In this document: one piece after another, positions 27,901-36,519 of the stretch
How the letters are laid out: each line of letters starts with the position of its first letter
How positions within the stretch are numbered: the first letter of the stretch is position 1
Origin: an uncultured Bacteroidota bacterium
GTDB lineage: Bacteria; Bacteroidota; Bacteroidia; Bacteroidales; P3
DNA length: 64,000 bases
Direction of reading: 5' to 3'
Assembly (NCBI GenBank): GCA_902775135.1
Contig: CACYKY010000006.1
Location: 62,001 to 126,000 of the forward strand
Program-made: the position numbers and the translations under genes
The notes under the pieces: model-generated
Told to the model about the DNA's origin: nothing
What the model saw: the letters and a program-made list of their open reading frames with translations, nothing else
The model's database searches: none

Positions 27901-30900
27901 GCTGAGGCCGCTAACCGTGGTGTCCACCACCCCGTCAACCACCACGCGATAGGCCGTGGCATTGACACCCGCAGTCCAGTTCACACGGGCGTGGGTGATT
28001 CCGATGCTGTCCACCGTGACGGTGGCGGGGGCGTGGGGTGCCGCGTCGTGGAAGACCTCGATGTTGTCGATGACCACAGCGTACCACGAGCTGCCATAGT
28101 ACCAGCGCAGCACCATCGCGGCATCGGGCACCGTGGCGGCAGCGAAGCTGACCGTATCGCGACGGTAGCTACCGTTATGAGCGGGCATGGTCTTGACGGT
28201 GGTGAAAACATTGTTTGCGTTATAGTAGCCCACCGTGAGGGTGCCATAACTGGAACTCTCGAAGCGGTAGTCGAAGGCCAGCGAGAGGTTCTGGAGGCTG
28301 TCGGCCATGCGCGGCAGCGATACCTCGGCGGTGTTGCCGTAGCCTGTCGAGCTACCCGCCACCAAGAAGAGGGCGTTATCGGGGATGTCACTGATGTACT
28401 GGTAGCCGCCGGTGGTGATAACATGGGGGCCGTAGGCGGCATTGCTGCCGTTCCAGCTGTAGTCCCAACAGTCGGCCAGGTTGCCCTGCTCGGAGGAAAG
28501 TGTGGCTGTCACTCCCTCGAAGTCCTCGGTGTAGGGGATGGCACGGGCACTGCAGTCAACCACCTCAAACACTGTCACGGCGGTGTCGGCGCCGTAGGCG
28601 TTGGACGCAATCACCGTGAGCGTGTCGGTACCCTCCGCCTCGTACATCAGCGCAAGCGTCGGGAGAAGTGTTGCGACGGTAGTGTCCAGCAACGTGGAGT
28701 GCCACGTGAAGGCGCGACCGTTGGCGGAGCAATCGTTGATTGATGCTGCAAACTCCGCCGCCACGCCGACTTCCACCTTCGCGGGAATCGTCAGCGACAC
28801 CTCGGGCAGCGGATGGCTGCCCACGGCGACCACTACGCTACTGGTGCTCGAACCAAAGACATTCGACTTGACGACTGTCACCGTATCGTTGCTTTCAGCG
28901 GTGTAAACCAAACGGAAAGCGGCTTGTGAAGACTGGAGCACGATTGATGTGTCGAGCAAAGTGGAATGCCATGTATAGGTCTGTCCGGTAACGACGCTGC
29001 GGTTATCCACCACAGTGTATTCCGTGGTGTCGCCCACAAAGGCGGCCCCATGGGCGATGTGGCTGATGGAGGGGAGGCTGTCGATGACGGAACTGATGCA
29101 GACCATCGCCGTGTCGCTGCCATAGGCATTAGTGGCCACGAGGGTGACGGTGTCCATGCCGCCAGTCAGTCCGTAGGTCAACCGCCACTGCCCACCGGCT
29201 GCGGCATCCACCCACGTCGAATCCAGCAACGAAGAATGCCAGGTGTAGACGAGGTTCGAGTCGCTACCCTCCTGGAGGGTGGCGGTGAAGGTGGCGGTGT
29301 CGCCATGATAGAACGTCTCGTTGTCGGCCGCCAGCAAGAGACTGGGCTTTGCCGTCTCCCGCACCTCCACTTTGTCTATTATCAGGGCTGTGGCGCGCCG
29401 CACCAGAGGCTGGTTGCGGAAGGCGATGAATATAGTCTGGCCGGCATAAGGGGTCAGGCTGACGCTGCGCTGGGCCATGTTGTTCTGGTTCGGCAGCGGC
29501 AGGGTGTCGTGATACAACTCGACGTAGGTAGTGGTGTCCGTGCAGTCGGCAGCGGTGCTCACCATCACGCGATAGTTGTTTGTCAGGTTGTTGCCCGACG
29601 ATATGGCCACTTCCCAGAACAGGCGCACCGCCAACGCCGTATCTGCGGGGAGAGTGATGGCACGCGAAACCATCCACGCATCCGCCGGCGTGGTCAACGA
29701 CTCGGAGAAGTTGCATTGCGAGCAGGCATAGTAATCAGGGCCATAGTAATGAAAACTTCTTTCCCAACGGTGGTAGGTGGCGTTTTGCGTCAGGTACCAG
29801 CAGGTGAGGCCATCGTCGAAATCCTCTCTCCACGGCAGGGCCGTCACCGGGCGGCAATCCATCACCTGGACGGTGCGCACCATCGTGTCGCTGCCGTAGG
29901 CGTTGGCGGCCACCACCGTGATGGTGTCCGTCCCGCCGATGGTGTAGGTCACGTTGAAGCCATGGGAACCATTCGCTCCGGTGTCCACCCACGTGGTGTC
30001 CATCAGGCTCGAACGCCAGGTGTAGGTCAGCCCCTCGCCGACACCATGCAGCAGCTCCACGCTACAGGCGATGGTGCTGTCGGTGCGGCTGATGGCGGGC
30101 ACAACCATGTTGCCCAGGGCGGGGAGGGTGTCGTAGTCCACCTTCACCTGGCTGACAAAGGCCTGCGTGCCGGCTGTCTTGAAGAAGCCGAAGCGCACCG
30201 TCTGCCCGGCGTAGGCCGCGAGGCCCGCCGTGCGCCAATAGATTTCAATGCGGCTGCTGTTGGGCACCGTGAGCAGCGTGTCGGTGTAGCTGGCCGTGTT
30301 GGTCGATGCCGTGGGGCTCACACGCACCATCAGCGGCCCGTCGGCCTCGGCCCACAGGCTGAGGTGCTCCACCCCCGTGGCGGGGATGGTCACAGGCTGC
30401 GTAAGCATGTACTTGCCCGTGTTGTTGGCATACATGACGTTGTCGTGGCTGATAAGGTCTCCGTTCTCGTTATATGCGGAGGTGCTGCTGGCGCGCTGCC
30501 ACCCGTTGATGGTCCAGCAGGCGTAGCTGCCCATGAAGTTTTCGCTCCAGGGCAACGTCGTCACCGTGCGGCAGTCGTCCACCTCGACCACGGCCGTCGC
30601 CGTGTCGCTCCCGTAGGCGTTGGAAAGCACCACCGTGACCGTGTCGATGCCCGCGTTGGGATACACCACGGAAACCATCGAATCTGTAGTCGCTATAGTG
30701 CTGTCCAGCAGGCTCGAATGCCAGGTGAATGCCACATTGCTGTCCACACCGGTAAACATGCGGGCCGTGTAGAGCGTGGTGTCGCCCGCGAAGGCCACCG
30801 TCGGCACCTCCCACAACAGCCGCGGCTCCTGCTGCCGGTAGAGCGACACATTGTCGACATAGGCGCTTCCGCCGCCTTCGCCGGTGCGCACCCATGCCAC

Positions 30901-32331
30901 CCTCACCCGCTGGCCGTGCCAGGCGTCGAGGTTGGCAACAAGGGTGGTATAGCTTTGATATTCACCGTCGAGCACCCTGAGCGTACTCCAGGCGCCGTCG
31001 GCCGTCGTGCCGTCCTCGGCACAAGGGGCCACGCGCAGCTCCACGTGCGGAGCCACCCCGGCCGAACTCAGTAGCGCACGGTAGTCCCACTGCAGGGTGA
31101 TGCCGTCGCCGTCGGGCAGGTAGACCACCGGCGAGATGAGCCACGAGTTGTAGGTGCCCGCGGCTTCGGGGCAATACACATAGGCCGTGGTCGACGTCTG
31201 GCGCCAGCGCCGCGTGAAGTCGGCATTGTTGCCGCTCACGTAGGGCATGTCCCAGCAGTCGGAGTGGCTGAGGCTGGGGAAAGCGGTCGACCACGGCAGC
31301 CGCACCACCGCACCGCAGCCGGTGGTGATAGTGATGTTGAAGGGGAAGTTGCTGGTGTCGCTGCCGCAGAGGGTCTGCAGCGAGAGGGTGTAGTCGGTGC
31401 GGGGATTCAGCGTCGGCAGCGTGAAGGTGGCCTGGGCGGCATTCCACAGCGTGTCGATGTCCGTGCCCGACACGCGCAAGCGGTAGTTGTGCGCATTGGT
31501 CGTCGACTGCGTCAGCTCGACGCCCGCGGCGCTGTAGTTCGTCACCCACACCGTCGATGCCGTAGCGCGGGGACATGCCGTCGGGTCGGGTGCAAGCATA
31601 TACCAGCGGCCCCGGGTCGGGAAGTCCTCGGCGGCGTTGCGCAGCGTGCAATTGCCGTTGAAGCGCACCGCCCGCTGGGCGGCGAAGTCGAAGAAGATGA
31701 CGTCTTTGTTCGAGTTGTTGCCTGTGGCGGCCACGCCGTTCTGCGAGCTGCCATAGATGGCACCGGAGTCCACCTGCCCATAGACGATGCGCAGGCCGCC
31801 GGCCTCGAACAGCTGCACCTGGAAGTGCACATAGTGGCCCTCGGCCGACCCCATGTCGGCATACTCCCGCAGGCGGGCCTCGACCACGAGCACCCGGCTG
31901 CCGCTGTCGCCCAGCACGGCCGACCGCATGTAGCAGCCCGTGTCGATCATGCCCGCGCGGCCCAGGGCGTCGATGCGAGGGCCGGCATTGATGTGCTGCC
32001 CCAGCGGCTCGGCAATATAACCTTTGTTCGGAAGCTGGGCCGTGCCCAGCCGCACCGTGCCGTTGACATTGGTCGAAAACTTGGTGTGCGTCGTGGCACC
32101 CAGCGTGAACGGAAAGCCGATGTCGCGCAGCCCCGAACTGGCATAGTTCTGATAGCCATTGTTGGTGCTGAACAGCACAGTGTAGTCCTCCCCAAGGTCC
32201 ATCCACAGCGTGGTGTCCACACCCGTGGCGAAACTCCACGTGTCGATAATCATCTGCCCCTGCACGTGATGGCTCGTCATGCCTATCAGCATCGCCATAC
32301 CAAGTAGTAGAAATTGCTTCATGCTCTTCAT
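24937..32331 (-). CDS. 2464-aa secreted multi-domain protein with T9SS sorting domain
   Basis: Giant surface or secreted protein with the signal peptide MKSMKQFLLLGMAMLIGMTS (an ATG three codons later is an alternative). The N-terminal ~250 residues form a beta domain (LRDIGFPFTLGATTHTKFST). Next come 'choice-of-anchor J' jelly-roll modules, each opening with (L/I)PW or LPY ... F ... CW. They are interleaved with five PKD/Ig-like repeats that share TW(H/R)S(S/T)L(L/M)D(S/T)T and NAYGSDT. Fibronectin III domains follow, then two InlB B-like repeats near the end (GYHFVMWNDS, GGHWIILGWDDG). The C-terminus (VNIYPNPATTTVRVE ... AIRKLILQ) is a type A sorting signal. Architecture resembles the protein at 2.4-8.7 kb but is not a simple duplicate. 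The role is probably adhesion or glycan contact, inferred from domains only. Confidence 0.92.
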   Translation of the reverse strand: MKSMKQFLLLGMAMLIGMTSHHVQGQMIIDTWSFATGVDTTLWMDLGEDYTVLFSTNNGYQNYASSGLRDIGFPFTLGATTHTKFSTNVNGTVRLGTAQLPNKGYIAEPLGQHINAGPRIDALGRAGMIDTGCYMRSAVLGDSGSRVLVVEARLREYADMGSAEGHYVHFQVQLFEAGGLRIVYGQVDSGAIYGSSQNGVAATGNNSNKDVIFFDFAAQRAVRFNGNCTLRNAAEDFPTRGRWYMLAPDPTACPRATASTVWVTNYSAAGVELTQSTTNAHNYRLRVSGTDIDTLWNAAQATFTLPTLNPRTDYTLSLQTLCGSDTSNFPFNITITTGCGAVVRLPWSTAFPSLSHSDCWDMPYVSGNNADFTRRWRQTSTTAYVYCPEAAGTYNSWLISPVVYLPDGDGITLQWDYRALLSSAGVAPHVELRVAPCAEDGTTADGAWSTLRVLDGEYQSYTTLVANLDAWHGQRVRVAWVRTGEGGGSAYVDNVSLYRQQEPRLLWEVPTVAFAGDTTLYTARMFTGVDSNVAFTWHSSLLDSTIATTDSMVSVVYPNAGIDTVTVVLSNAYGSDTATAVVEVDDCRTVTTLPWSENFMGSYACWTINGWQRASSTSAYNENGDLISHDNVMYANNTGKYMLTQPVTIPATGVEHLSLWAEADGPLMVRVSPTASTNTASYTDTLLTVPNSSRIEIYWRTAGLAAYAGQTVRFGFFKTAGTQAFVSQVKVDYDTLPALGNMVVPAISRTDSTIACSVELLHGVGEGLTYTWRSSLMDTTWVDTGANGSHGFNVTYTIGGTDTITVVAANAYGSDTMVRTVQVMDCRPVTALPWREDFDDGLTCWYLTQNATYHRWERSFHYYGPDYYACSQCNFSESLTTPADAWMVSRAITLPADTALAVRLFWEVAISSGNNLTNNYRVMVSTAADCTDTTTYVELYHDTLPLPNQNNMAQRSVSLTPYAGQTIFIAFRNQPLVRRATALIIDKVEVRETAKPSLLLAADNETFYHGDTATFTATLQEGSDSNLVYTWHSSLLDSTWVDAAAGGQWRLTYGLTGGMDTVTLVATNAYGSDTAMVCISSVIDSLPSISHIAHGAAFVGDTTEYTVVDNRSVVTGQTYTWHSTLLDTSIVLQSSQAAFRLVYTAESNDTVTVVKSNVFGSSTSSVVVAVGSHPLPEVSLTIPAKVEVGVAAEFAASINDCSANGRAFTWHSTLLDTTVATLLPTLALMYEAEGTDTLTVIASNAYGADTAVTVFEVVDCSARAIPYTEDFEGVTATLSSEQGNLADCWDYSWNGSNAAYGPHVITTGGYQYISDIPDNALFLVAGSSTGYGNTAEVSLPRMADSLQNLSLAFDYRFESSSYGTLTVGYYNANNVFTTVKTMPAHNGSYRRDTVSFAAATVPDAAMVLRWYYGSSWYAVVIDNIEVFHDAAPHAPATVTVDSIGITHARVNWTAGVNATAYRVVVDGVVDTTVSGLSVVLHGLAARTQYTVRVASLAGNDTSSYATAQFLTRCGEVDLPYANNFSNGDASIDCWTHLNVNNYVQNEYLVITRGTFIYPSLMSTPVINHPGNDMVVSFRLKKFGTSSDNNGILVVGAMTDPADSTTFVAIDTLTATDSWTACRISTRGLDTAHVAIAFRPGIGTEGYSGVCIDDLGIDVPVTCAQLLTAEATVLDARSASLSWQYDNFGAQSAEGVLVTLHDVTLDDSTAFVAHGTDTTLVSPFLYHSYHAELRVLCGSDTSEAVSLDWEPLPCTAPQATASADTHSIALTWQRLGSENLWVVEYRAVGSTAWNTAGSTDSTTFTIAGLTQATHYEMRVGSLCLEGDTLYGNTLTVATLCGRFGLPYCHDFSTGQVGCWFVPSGVVSSANSYSDGGARMDDYMAHPRPITSPEFDRDLNGLIVRYTVNSNRFFSPMIKVGVSDANGQNALWLDSTIAADGTHEYSYSFENFTGTQRHIIFYGDFITSLIRVQVDAIGSCQPVNDLLLTHLSDTAATLQWSPSVWPGQWAVYLDGALQGTTNDTSFLLDGLQPQTNYVASVSQVCSIGDTAVSCSLRFSTPCQPFTLPYSMDFENEYRLDSICWRTILYPYSSYPSADIYGTSSRNLFFVVVNSGDNTESCDPNYRNFACSPLIDPQGHGVDISFHASLWSFDATSFFEVGVMADVADTAGFIPLGNVAPSSSNSTYINHQFTVAAAALPQPFSLAFRFGGTLVRCYIDDISITASIPVTHELSLSVNDTTMGSATGAGTYVEGTNVTIAATPNEGYHFVMWNDSVTAPVRTIKVETDTLFTAFFAPDQHTVTVASSDEGACRTYGSGTYDHGDTIEIGYVALDTVTEGGHWIILGWDDGNADNPRQVVVTSDTTFTILCQWVGDSVGINDAPEVNNRRVNIYPNPATTTVRVECEGWNAETATLLDLNGRVVSIQTIQQSNSQAIILDISMLPRGTYFLRLTDETTTAIRKLILQ

Positions 32332-32539
32332 CCTTTTTATTTTAGTTTATACATGTGTTTTTTTCCCCCTAAAAAACAAGTCACCCCCCACGTGCCGCTT
32401 GAGCAAGCCTTCGAACAGTTCATATTTAGGATTCCTTTTTATGTCCATTTTGGTCAGCTTCTCTGTATATATAATAACCACCAAATTGCCAAAAGGTGAC
32501 ATGAGAGGTGTGTTTTTATGATTTTTTAACACTTCTTAG
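32332..32539. other. Intergenic region upstream of the giant T9SS gene
   Basis: This 208-base gap should carry the promoter of the minus-strand T9SS gene, but no clean TTTG-N20-TAnnTTTG pair was found. A 61-codon minus-strand frame here was judged spurious. Confidence 0.4.
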
Positions 32540-33961
32540 TTAGTTCTGCTTTCGGCGGAAAAGGCGGCGGAAAACCTTGCGCCAAGAAGATCCGTCGAAG
32601 AAAGAGGAGTCAGTGGTGGCTTGAAGCGTCAGCACAATGCCGATGGGCAACATGACCAACGACGATATCCACATACCCTCGGGTCCAATGGCCGACTCAC
32701 GCACGGCCTTCTCGGCAATCATGCCCACGACATAATAGAGCACAAAGAATCCTACCGACGCCACCAAAGGCAATCCCAATCCTCCCTTGCGGACAATGGA
32801 ACCAAAGGGGGCTCCGATTAGGAACAGTAGCAAGCAGGCCACAGAGAGCGTGAACTTGCGGTGCCATTCAATATAGTGGCGGTTGATGTACTCGTGATCG
32901 CTCTCAATCATATCGGCATACATCTTGGCATCCTGCTGGGCACTGATGACAGCGTTGCGGGCATGAAGACGGGCGCTGCGACGATCCTTGCCAGGCAGGC
33001 TGTAGAGAAGACTATCGACAGACTTGGGCTTCGCTGCATGAAGAATGGTATCGCCAACACTGTATTTCGACCAGGCTCGAAGGTTGGCCAACATATTGGT
33101 CCGATATTGAGCTATGCGCTCCTCGAGGCTCTGCTGCAAGCCAACAATAGAAGTGTCCAACTGGTTGATGTTCATCATCTGATAGCTTCCCTTGAAGTTC
33201 TCTTCGACACTCTTGTTGTAGGCAAAAGAAGAGATGTCGAAATTGAGCGACTGTTGGCGGAAGCCGATGGAAGTGAGCGGACGGCTTTGGTAGTTGTCTC
33301 CCGAAGCATCTTCGTTATAAGAATAGCCATCGTAGAGGGTGAACTTGAGGTAACGGTTGTCGGCAGAGGCTTGCATTATGCCCCGCTTGGCAACAATAAC
33401 CGTAGTTTCATTGATACCCCGCGAATGGTCGTAGATGATGACATCCTGCAACGTACGTCCATCGCGTCCTTTGGCACCGACACGGATGACATAACCGTCG
33501 AACTCTTTATAGTATTCTCCCGGTCGGATATTGACGGCGGGCTTCTTGCGCGTAATGTCGTAGAGCGTCATGCGATACTTGAGCATGGCACTGGGCATCA
33601 CATTGTTGGCAAAGTAGAAGGCCATGCCGGTGAGCAGCAAGACAACAATGGCCATAGGCCGCATGGCTCGGCTGATGGAGATACCGCCGGCTTTCATCGC
33701 CACGAGCTCATACTTCTCTCCGAAGTTGCCCATGGTCATGATGGAGGCAAAAAGCACCGCAATGGGCAGAGCCATAGGGACAAACGTGGCGGAAGCATAC
33801 ATCAAGAGTTCTGCAATAACGCTGAAATCAAGTCCTTTACCCACCAGATCGTCCACATACTTCCACACAAACTGCATGAGCAACACCAACACCGAAAGAG
33901 TGAAAGTGAGCACCAAGGGTCCGATGAAGGAGCGAAGTATGAGACGATCTATTTTCTTCAT
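32540..33961 (-). CDS. LptF/LptG family permease (YjgP/YjgQ)
   Basis: 473 aa inner-membrane protein. It has the six-helix family layout: helices near residues 15-35, 55-75 and 100-118, a large periplasmic beta-jellyroll part (about 120-370: VNIRPGEYYKEFDGYVIRVG), then three helices (SVACLLLFLIGAPFGSIVRK, VASVGFFVLYYVVGMIAEKA, WISSLVMLPIGIVL). LptF/G with LptB pull lipopolysaccharide from the inner membrane to the LptC/A bridge; Bacteroidetes often encode one such single-gene form at this kind of site. A coiled central insertion (LEERIAQYRTNMLANLRAW) is longer than in E. coli. It is last in a minus-strand envelope cluster, nine bases after rseP. Confidence 0.92.
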   Translation of the reverse strand: MKKIDRLILRSFIGPLVLTFTLSVLVLLMQFVWKYVDDLVGKGLDFSVIAELLMYASATFVPMALPIAVLFASIMTMGNFGEKYELVAMKAGGISISRAMRPMAIVVLLLTGMAFYFANNVMPSAMLKYRMTLYDITRKKPAVNIRPGEYYKEFDGYVIRVGAKGRDGRTLQDVIIYDHSRGINETTVIVAKRGIMQASADNRYLKFTLYDGYSYNEDASGDNYQSRPLTSIGFRQQSLNFDISSFAYNKSVEENFKGSYQMMNINQLDTSIVGLQQSLEERIAQYRTNMLANLRAWSKYSVGDTILHAAKPKSVDSLLYSLPGKDRRSARLHARNAVISAQQDAKMYADMIESDHEYINRHYIEWHRKFTLSVACLLLFLIGAPFGSIVRKGGLGLPLVASVGFFVLYYVVGMIAEKAVRESAIGPEGMWISSLVMLPIGIVLTLQATTDSSFFDGSSWRKVFRRLFRRKQN

Positions 33962-33970
33962 TGCCGGAGG

Positions 33971-35380
33971 TTAGAATTTGCCACTCAACCAACGCCAGAT
34001 GTCATTGCCGTTGGCAAATATCATCAGAGCCAACAACAGGAACATGCCGATGTTTTGGGCATACGAGAGGAAGTTGTCCGAAGGCTTGCGACGGGTGATA
34101 ATCTCCCAAAGGGTGAAGAGGATATGTCCGCCATCAAGACCGGGGATGGGTATGACGTTCATGAAGGCCAGAATGAGGGCCAGGAGGGCCGTCAGTGTCC
34201 AAAAAGCCTGCCACTCCCAATGGTCGGGGAAAAGATCGGCCATAGCACCAAAACCACCCAAGTTCTGCACTCCGCCGGGAGCAAAGAGCATCTTGAGACT
34301 GGAAACATAGGTTACCAGCTGGTTCCAGCCATGGGCTATGCCCGCCGGAATGGCTTCCAACAGAGTGTAGTCGGTATGGACAAGGAGATCTGAGGGGAAT
34401 ATCTTGGCCATGTCATTCTCGCATTGCACACCCAGTTTCCCTTTGCTGGTGACGGCGACAGGTAACGAGTCGAGCTGCCCGTTGCGATAGAAGCCCACCA
34501 TCACCGTCTGATCTGCTTTCTCGGCTAGATATGCAATGATATCCTGGAAGACAAACATCGGCTGTCCATCAACACTCACCACACTATCGCCGACCATCAT
34601 GCCGGCATTCTTGGCAGGAGATCCCGTGACAAAAGACTTGATGATAAAGGGGGTACGGAGGGCCATAAGCTGTTTGACACGCTCCATGCTGACTCGCTCC
34701 GCCAAGTGTCCACTGAGGTTGAGGGTAAGGGTGGAGTCGCCACGATGCACGGTGACCTGACGGGCATCGCCGAGGAGAAGCATCTTGTTGGCCTGTACAT
34801 AGTCGTCCACCACAGAGTCATCGATGGCACTGATAATGTCGCCGTTCTGGAATCCTTCGTCGAGCATCACATCGGCATACTGGAATCCATAGGTGGCGTT
34901 GTGCATGGGGAGTTCATCCTTGCCCCAATGGGCAAAAATGATACCATAGAGGAGCATGGCGGTAACAAAGTTCACCAACACACCACCCGAGATGATGCAG
35001 AGACGCTGCCATGCGGGTTTGGTACGGTATTCCCATGACTGCGGCTCGGCTTCAAGGTCTTTCTTGTCCTTGGTTTCATCAATCATGCCGGCAATGTCGC
35101 AATAGCCTCCAAGGGGTATCCATCCCAAGCCCCAGAGGGTGTTGTCCTGGTCTTCGGGACGAAGGTTCTTCTCGTCCCAACTGTCGGGAGTCTTGGCACT
35201 GAACCATAGGAAATGCCATTTGCCGTCAAACTTCTTGGCTTTGAAGATGGAGAACTTCCAATTAAAGAAAATATAGTACCTGCGCACACGCGTATGAAAC
35301 AACTTGGCAAAGGCGAGATGGCCCAACTCATGGGTGGCCACAAGAATCGAAAGGCTGAGGATAAGGGCTAGCCAGTTCAT
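33971..35380 (-). CDS. rseP: RseP-type site-2 protease
   Basis: 469 aa intramembrane zinc protease. The first helix carries HELGH (ATHELGHLAFAKLF); the third ligand is in the late helix NVIPIPGLDGGHIL. Helices are near residues 3-20, 130-150, 390-412 and 440-458. Two PDZ-like regions lie between (about 170-225 and 235-310; SPAKNAGMMVGDSVVSVDGQ is a clear PDZ stretch). Such enzymes cut anti-sigma factors or other single-span proteins in envelope stress. Its start overlaps the end of dxr by four bases, a gene order common in bacteria. The insertion between HELGH and the first PDZ (FFNWKFSIFKAKKF onward, about 100 residues) is typical of Bacteroidetes members. Confidence 0.96.
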   Translation of the reverse strand: MNWLALILSLSILVATHELGHLAFAKLFHTRVRRYYIFFNWKFSIFKAKKFDGKWHFLWFSAKTPDSWDEKNLRPEDQDNTLWGLGWIPLGGYCDIAGMIDETKDKKDLEAEPQSWEYRTKPAWQRLCIISGGVLVNFVTAMLLYGIIFAHWGKDELPMHNATYGFQYADVMLDEGFQNGDIISAIDDSVVDDYVQANKMLLLGDARQVTVHRGDSTLTLNLSGHLAERVSMERVKQLMALRTPFIIKSFVTGSPAKNAGMMVGDSVVSVDGQPMFVFQDIIAYLAEKADQTVMVGFYRNGQLDSLPVAVTSKGKLGVQCENDMAKIFPSDLLVHTDYTLLEAIPAGIAHGWNQLVTYVSSLKMLFAPGGVQNLGGFGAMADLFPDHWEWQAFWTLTALLALILAFMNVIPIPGLDGGHILFTLWEIITRRKPSDNFLSYAQNIGMFLLLALMIFANGNDIWRWLSGKF

Positions 35381-36516
35381 TGCATTCTAATAATTTTATC
35401 GGTTTGGAAAAGGTCGTCAAGGGTGGGGTTGGCAATAAAGGTGGCTCTCTGCATGGCCTCCTCTACACGGTCGGCTATATCGAGGAATCGTATCTTGCCG
35501 TCGATGAATTGCTGCACGGCTACCTCGTTGGCTGCATTCATCACACAAGGCATGTTGCCGCCACGTTCGATGGCCTGGTAGGCCAGGTCCAGACAGCGGA
35601 AGGTCTGGCGGTCGGGCTTTTCAAAGGTAAGGGTAGGATACTGGGCAAAGTCGAGACGCGGCAGGTAACTCTCTATACGCTCAGGATATGAGAACGCCAA
35701 CTGGATGGGGGTCTCCATGGAAGGAATGCCCATCTGGGCTTTGATGCTGCCGTCGCAAAACTGCACCATGGAATGCACCACCGACTGCGGATGCACCACC
35801 ACCTCGATGTCTTTCGCATCGACACCGAATAGCCACTTGGCTTCAATGACTTCGAGTCCCTTGTTCATCAGCGAGGCACTGTCGATAGTCACCTTGCGGC
35901 CCATTTTCCAGTTGGGATGGTTCAACGCCTGACCAAGGGTGACGTCCTTCAGCTGCTCCCGCGTCCGGCCTCGGAAGGGTCCGCCGGAGGCTGTGAGAAG
36001 TATCTTGTCGATGGCTCCTTCGCCAATGAGGCATTGGAAGATGGCCGAATGTTCGCTGTCAACAGGCAGTATGGGTACACGGTGTTGCATGGCTGCGGCA
36101 GTGACAATGCTGCCAGCCACCACCATGGTTTCCTTGTTGGCCAAAGCTATGGGTTTGCCGTGCTCGATGGCTCGCAATGTGGGCCGCAGCCCGGCGAAGC
36201 CTACGATGGCCGCCAACACAAGGTCAACAGTCTCCATCTCCATGAGGTCGGCTATAGCACCTTCGCCGGCATAGACCTTGATGCCACGAGGCTGAAGGGT
36301 GTCACTGACGAGGCTATACTTGCTTTCGTCGGCAATGGCTACGGCATTGGGCTCAAACTCCAAAGCCTGCTGTATGAGCAGGTCGGCATTGCTGCCGGCA
36401 CACAGCACCTCGACAGAAAAAAGGTCACGGTGACGACGTATGACGTTGAGCGCCTGGGTACCTATGGAACCCGTGGATCCTAATATGGCAATTCTTTTCG
36501 TAGCGGTAGTATTCAT
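35377..36516 (-). CDS. dxr: 1-deoxy-D-xylulose 5-phosphate reductoisomerase
   Basis: 379 aa, full length. Second step of the MEP isoprenoid pathway: DXP plus NADPH to MEP. The NADPH loop is AILGSTGSIGTQALNVI at the N-terminus; VDSEHSAIFQCL carries the metal-binding Asp-Glu pair; TASGGPFRG is the family signature; MNKGLEVIEAKWLFG and VVHPQSVVHSMVQF form the substrate site. The C-terminal helical domain ends FQTDKIIRMQ. It lies between the M23 peptidase (three bases upstream) and rseP (overlap), so it is co-transcribed with the envelope genes. Confidence 0.98.
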   Translation of the reverse strand: MNTTATKRIAILGSTGSIGTQALNVIRRHRDLFSVEVLCAGSNADLLIQQALEFEPNAVAIADESKYSLVSDTLQPRGIKVYAGEGAIADLMEMETVDLVLAAIVGFAGLRPTLRAIEHGKPIALANKETMVVAGSIVTAAAMQHRVPILPVDSEHSAIFQCLIGEGAIDKILLTASGGPFRGRTREQLKDVTLGQALNHPNWKMGRKVTIDSASLMNKGLEVIEAKWLFGVDAKDIEVVVHPQSVVHSMVQFCDGSIKAQMGIPSMETPIQLAFSYPERIESYLPRLDFAQYPTLTFEKPDRQTFRCLDLAYQAIERGGNMPCVMNAANEVAVQQFIDGKIRFLDIADRVEEAMQRATFIANPTLDDLFQTDKIIRMQ

Positions 36517-36519
36517 TGA

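Noticed and set aside
25048..31074. Long plus-strand frames of 538 and 702 codons
   Set aside because: Antisense shadows of the 2464-aa T9SS gene; the low-complexity translations show no domains.
32347..32532. A 61-codon minus-strand open frame upstream of the giant T9SS gene
   Set aside because: No ribosome site, promoter or family resemblance; it lies in an untranslated leader region.
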